Position numbers and translations under genes: made by a program
IMG/VR virus record: IMGVR_UViG_3300008952_002003
Coordinates: 1 to 24,923 of that record
Source: a virus
DNA length: 24,923 nucleotides
Direction: 5' to 3' (one strand)
Notes under the pieces: generated by a model
Seen by the model: the letters and a program-made list of their open reading frames with translations, nothing else
Told to the model about the DNA's origin: nothing
Database searches by the model: none
Shown here: one piece after another, positions 23,671 through 24,923 of the stretch
How positions within the stretch are numbered: position 1 is the stretch's first letter
Layout: each line of letters starts with the position of its first letter

Positions 23671-24923
23671 TAACCAACTCTCATCCCAACATCAAAATAA
23701 GGCTCATATTTTTTTCTGCATTCTTGTGTTATAGCCGATGCCATAACTAAGTCATCACAGTAACCCGGCAACGCACCTATAGCCGTATTATTAAGCCAAT
23801 GATAAGTGTAGTGCTGATTTATAGCCCTAACCGATCTCTGCTTAAAGCTACCATCTTCATACAAGCCTTGCAAATACTGCAGTATTATAGGCTTAGTAGT
23901 CTGACTAGTGTAAAACCCGAAAGTTTCTGTATCTTGGTCTTCTTCAAATTGGCTACGTTTTCTTTGGTGTTTAATCTGAGTATATAGGCTATCTTCTGGA
24001 AACCCAAGCTCTAGTAATAATTCTATTATAGACCATCCAATAGAATTACTCTCGATAGCAGTAAACGCATCATTGTAATAAAAGCTCAAATACATGATCA
24101 AATAAGTATATTGACTAGTGCTTATTTTTCCCATGTATTCTAGGGCTAACTCATTTGTCTCGTAGTTTACAATTTGTAATGCTTGGTTATCATGCTCATC
24201 TGTTAGAGCTTTAGCCGCATCACAGCCCATGCAATATCTAGCCTCCGGGCGTGGCTCCTCCCAAATCAATAAATCCTCTTTACTGATTAAAGCTTCTGAT
24301 AGATACACTGGAGGCCTGCCGTGGCTTCCACTTTGTATGTAATTACTCTCATCTATAGCATACTGTTCTTTAAAATATTGCATTACCTTATCAATAGGGC
24401 GCTGCTTTTTATCCCATTTCTCTTTTACTTCTTCCTCCTGCTCCCGCATAAACAGTAGATTAAAGTAAGCTCTACCAGAAGTTAACGCCTCACATAAAAC
24501 CTCTTGTGCATATCTCAAAGGCCCAAGATCAGCCAATTCCTTAGCCGCCCATACTTCGTCTCTTCCGGGAAACATTTTGTAGTGTAGCTTTATAGGGTTA
24601 AAGCTGTTCGCTTTTTCTAATGCCTTTGTCCAGGTTTGATAAAAGAAATTTCCTATACCATTCATGGTAGACATAATTATGCACGATCCACCAGTCGCTA
24701 GAGTAGGTCTAGCAGCGGCCCAAATATCCTCAATATGTGATACAAAGCCTGCCTCATCAATCACAAGCAAAGACAAACCCTCTGACCTACCCGCATCCTT
24801 GGAAGTAGGCACAGACTCTATACGAGAGCCATTAGTAAACTCCATCAAAGTAGTAGTTCCGTAATCCCCCTTTTTTCCGTTAGTGATTTCTAACTGCATA
24901 TATTCCGGTAGCGCCTTATAAGC
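23670..24923 (-). CDS. terL: Terminase large subunit, C-terminal part (5' end outside window)
   Basis: The packaging motor ATPase and nuclease is cut by the right edge. The frame is open to base 24923, eight codons beyond the first internal ATG at 24899, so that ATG is not the start and the Walker A part is missing. Residues counted from 24899: Walker B LSLLVIDEAGFV with Asp48 and Glu49; coupling motif SCIIMSTMNG at 72-81; RNase H-like nuclease with Asp227 (RYCMGCDAAK), Glu283 (FTAIESNSIG) and Asp382/Asp383 (CDDLVMASAI). The FGFYTSQTTKPIIL segment (327-340) is typical of large terminase nuclease domains. All expected metal-binding acids are present. It is the first gene of the structural block visible here, with the portal gene directly behind it. 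Confidence 0.92.
   Translation of the reverse strand, partial: AYKALPEYMQLEITNGKKGDYGTTTLMEFTNGSRIESVPTSKDAGRSEGLSLLVIDEAGFVSHIEDIWAAARPTLATGGSCIIMSTMNGIGNFFYQTWTKALEKANSFNPIKLHYKMFPGRDEVWAAKELADLGPLRYAQEVLCEALTSGRAYFNLLFMREQEEEVKEKWDKKQRPIDKVMQYFKEQYAIDESNYIQSGSHGRPPVYLSEALISKEDLLIWEEPRPEARYCMGCDAAKALTDEHDNQALQIVNYETNELALEYMGKISTSQYTYLIMYLSFYYNDAFTAIESNSIGWSIIELLLELGFPEDSLYTQIKHQRKRSQFEEDQDTETFGFYTSQTTKPIILQYLQGLYEDGSFKQRSVRAINQHYTYHWLNNTAIGALPGYCDDLVMASAITQECRKKYEPYFDVGMRVG

Noticed and set aside
1-24923. Defence system, integrase, transposon, tRNA or CRISPR array
   Set aside because: All coding capacity is accounted for by virion genes. I saw no repeat-spacer arrays, terminal inverted repeats with transposase, or tRNA cloverleaf sequence.

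Overview
This window is the virion-structure part of a tailed bacteriophage or prophage genome. Every supportable gene lies on the minus strand, so transcription runs from high to low coordinates. The genes are tightly packed, with start/stop overlaps, gaps of a few bases and clear Shine-Dalgarno (SD) sites. The gene order (large terminase, portal, protease, decoration protein, major capsid protein, connector genes, tail tube, two-frame tail chaperone, very long tape measure, then M-, L-, K- and J-like tail-tip proteins) is that of a lambda/HK97-type siphovirus with a long flexible tail. M/L/K/J-type tips with a DUF2163-like L protein are typical of phages of Gram-negative bacteria. The strong GGAGG-type SD sites argue against a Bacteroidetes host. 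I cannot name the host. The DNA is AT-rich by eye, and TAA, TAG and TGA all act as stops.

Head module (about 18817-24923): a terminase large subunit with its N-terminus cut off by the window edge, a portal protein, a 54-residue gene hidden across the end of the portal gene, an S78-like prohead protease fused to a coiled-coil scaffold-like region, a decoration protein with an inserted domain, and the major capsid protein followed by an intrinsic terminator. Connector and neck module (16072-18748): six small overlapping genes. Their position suggests adaptor, stopper, tail-completion and tail-terminator roles, but most are only weakly recognisable.

Tail module (1-16059): the tail tube protein followed by a second intrinsic terminator; a tail assembly chaperone pair joined by a programmed -1 frameshift at an A AAA AAG heptamer; a 2140-residue tape measure (roughly a 320 nm tail by the usual rule); an M-like protein; an L-like protein with four spaced cysteines; a minimal NlpC/P60 peptidase; a 1960-residue J-like hub and fibre protein; and the start of a further tail-tip gene running off the left edge.

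The genes would work together as follows. The portal seeds a prohead built from capsid and scaffold. The protease matures it, the terminase fills it, and the decoration protein coats it. The connector genes close it and join the tail. The tail is assembled separately, with chaperone and tape measure setting its length and M/L/K/J forming the tip.

The points most worth following up are the frameshift site, a 33-bp exact repeat read in two different frames within the tape measure gene, the unlisted 54-residue gene, the decoration-protein insertion, the protease-scaffold fusion, and a carbohydrate-binding-like module inside the J protein. I saw no tRNA, CRISPR array, insertion sequence, integrase or defence cassette. 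No gene-free stretch exceeds about 100 bases. I found no convincing promoter.
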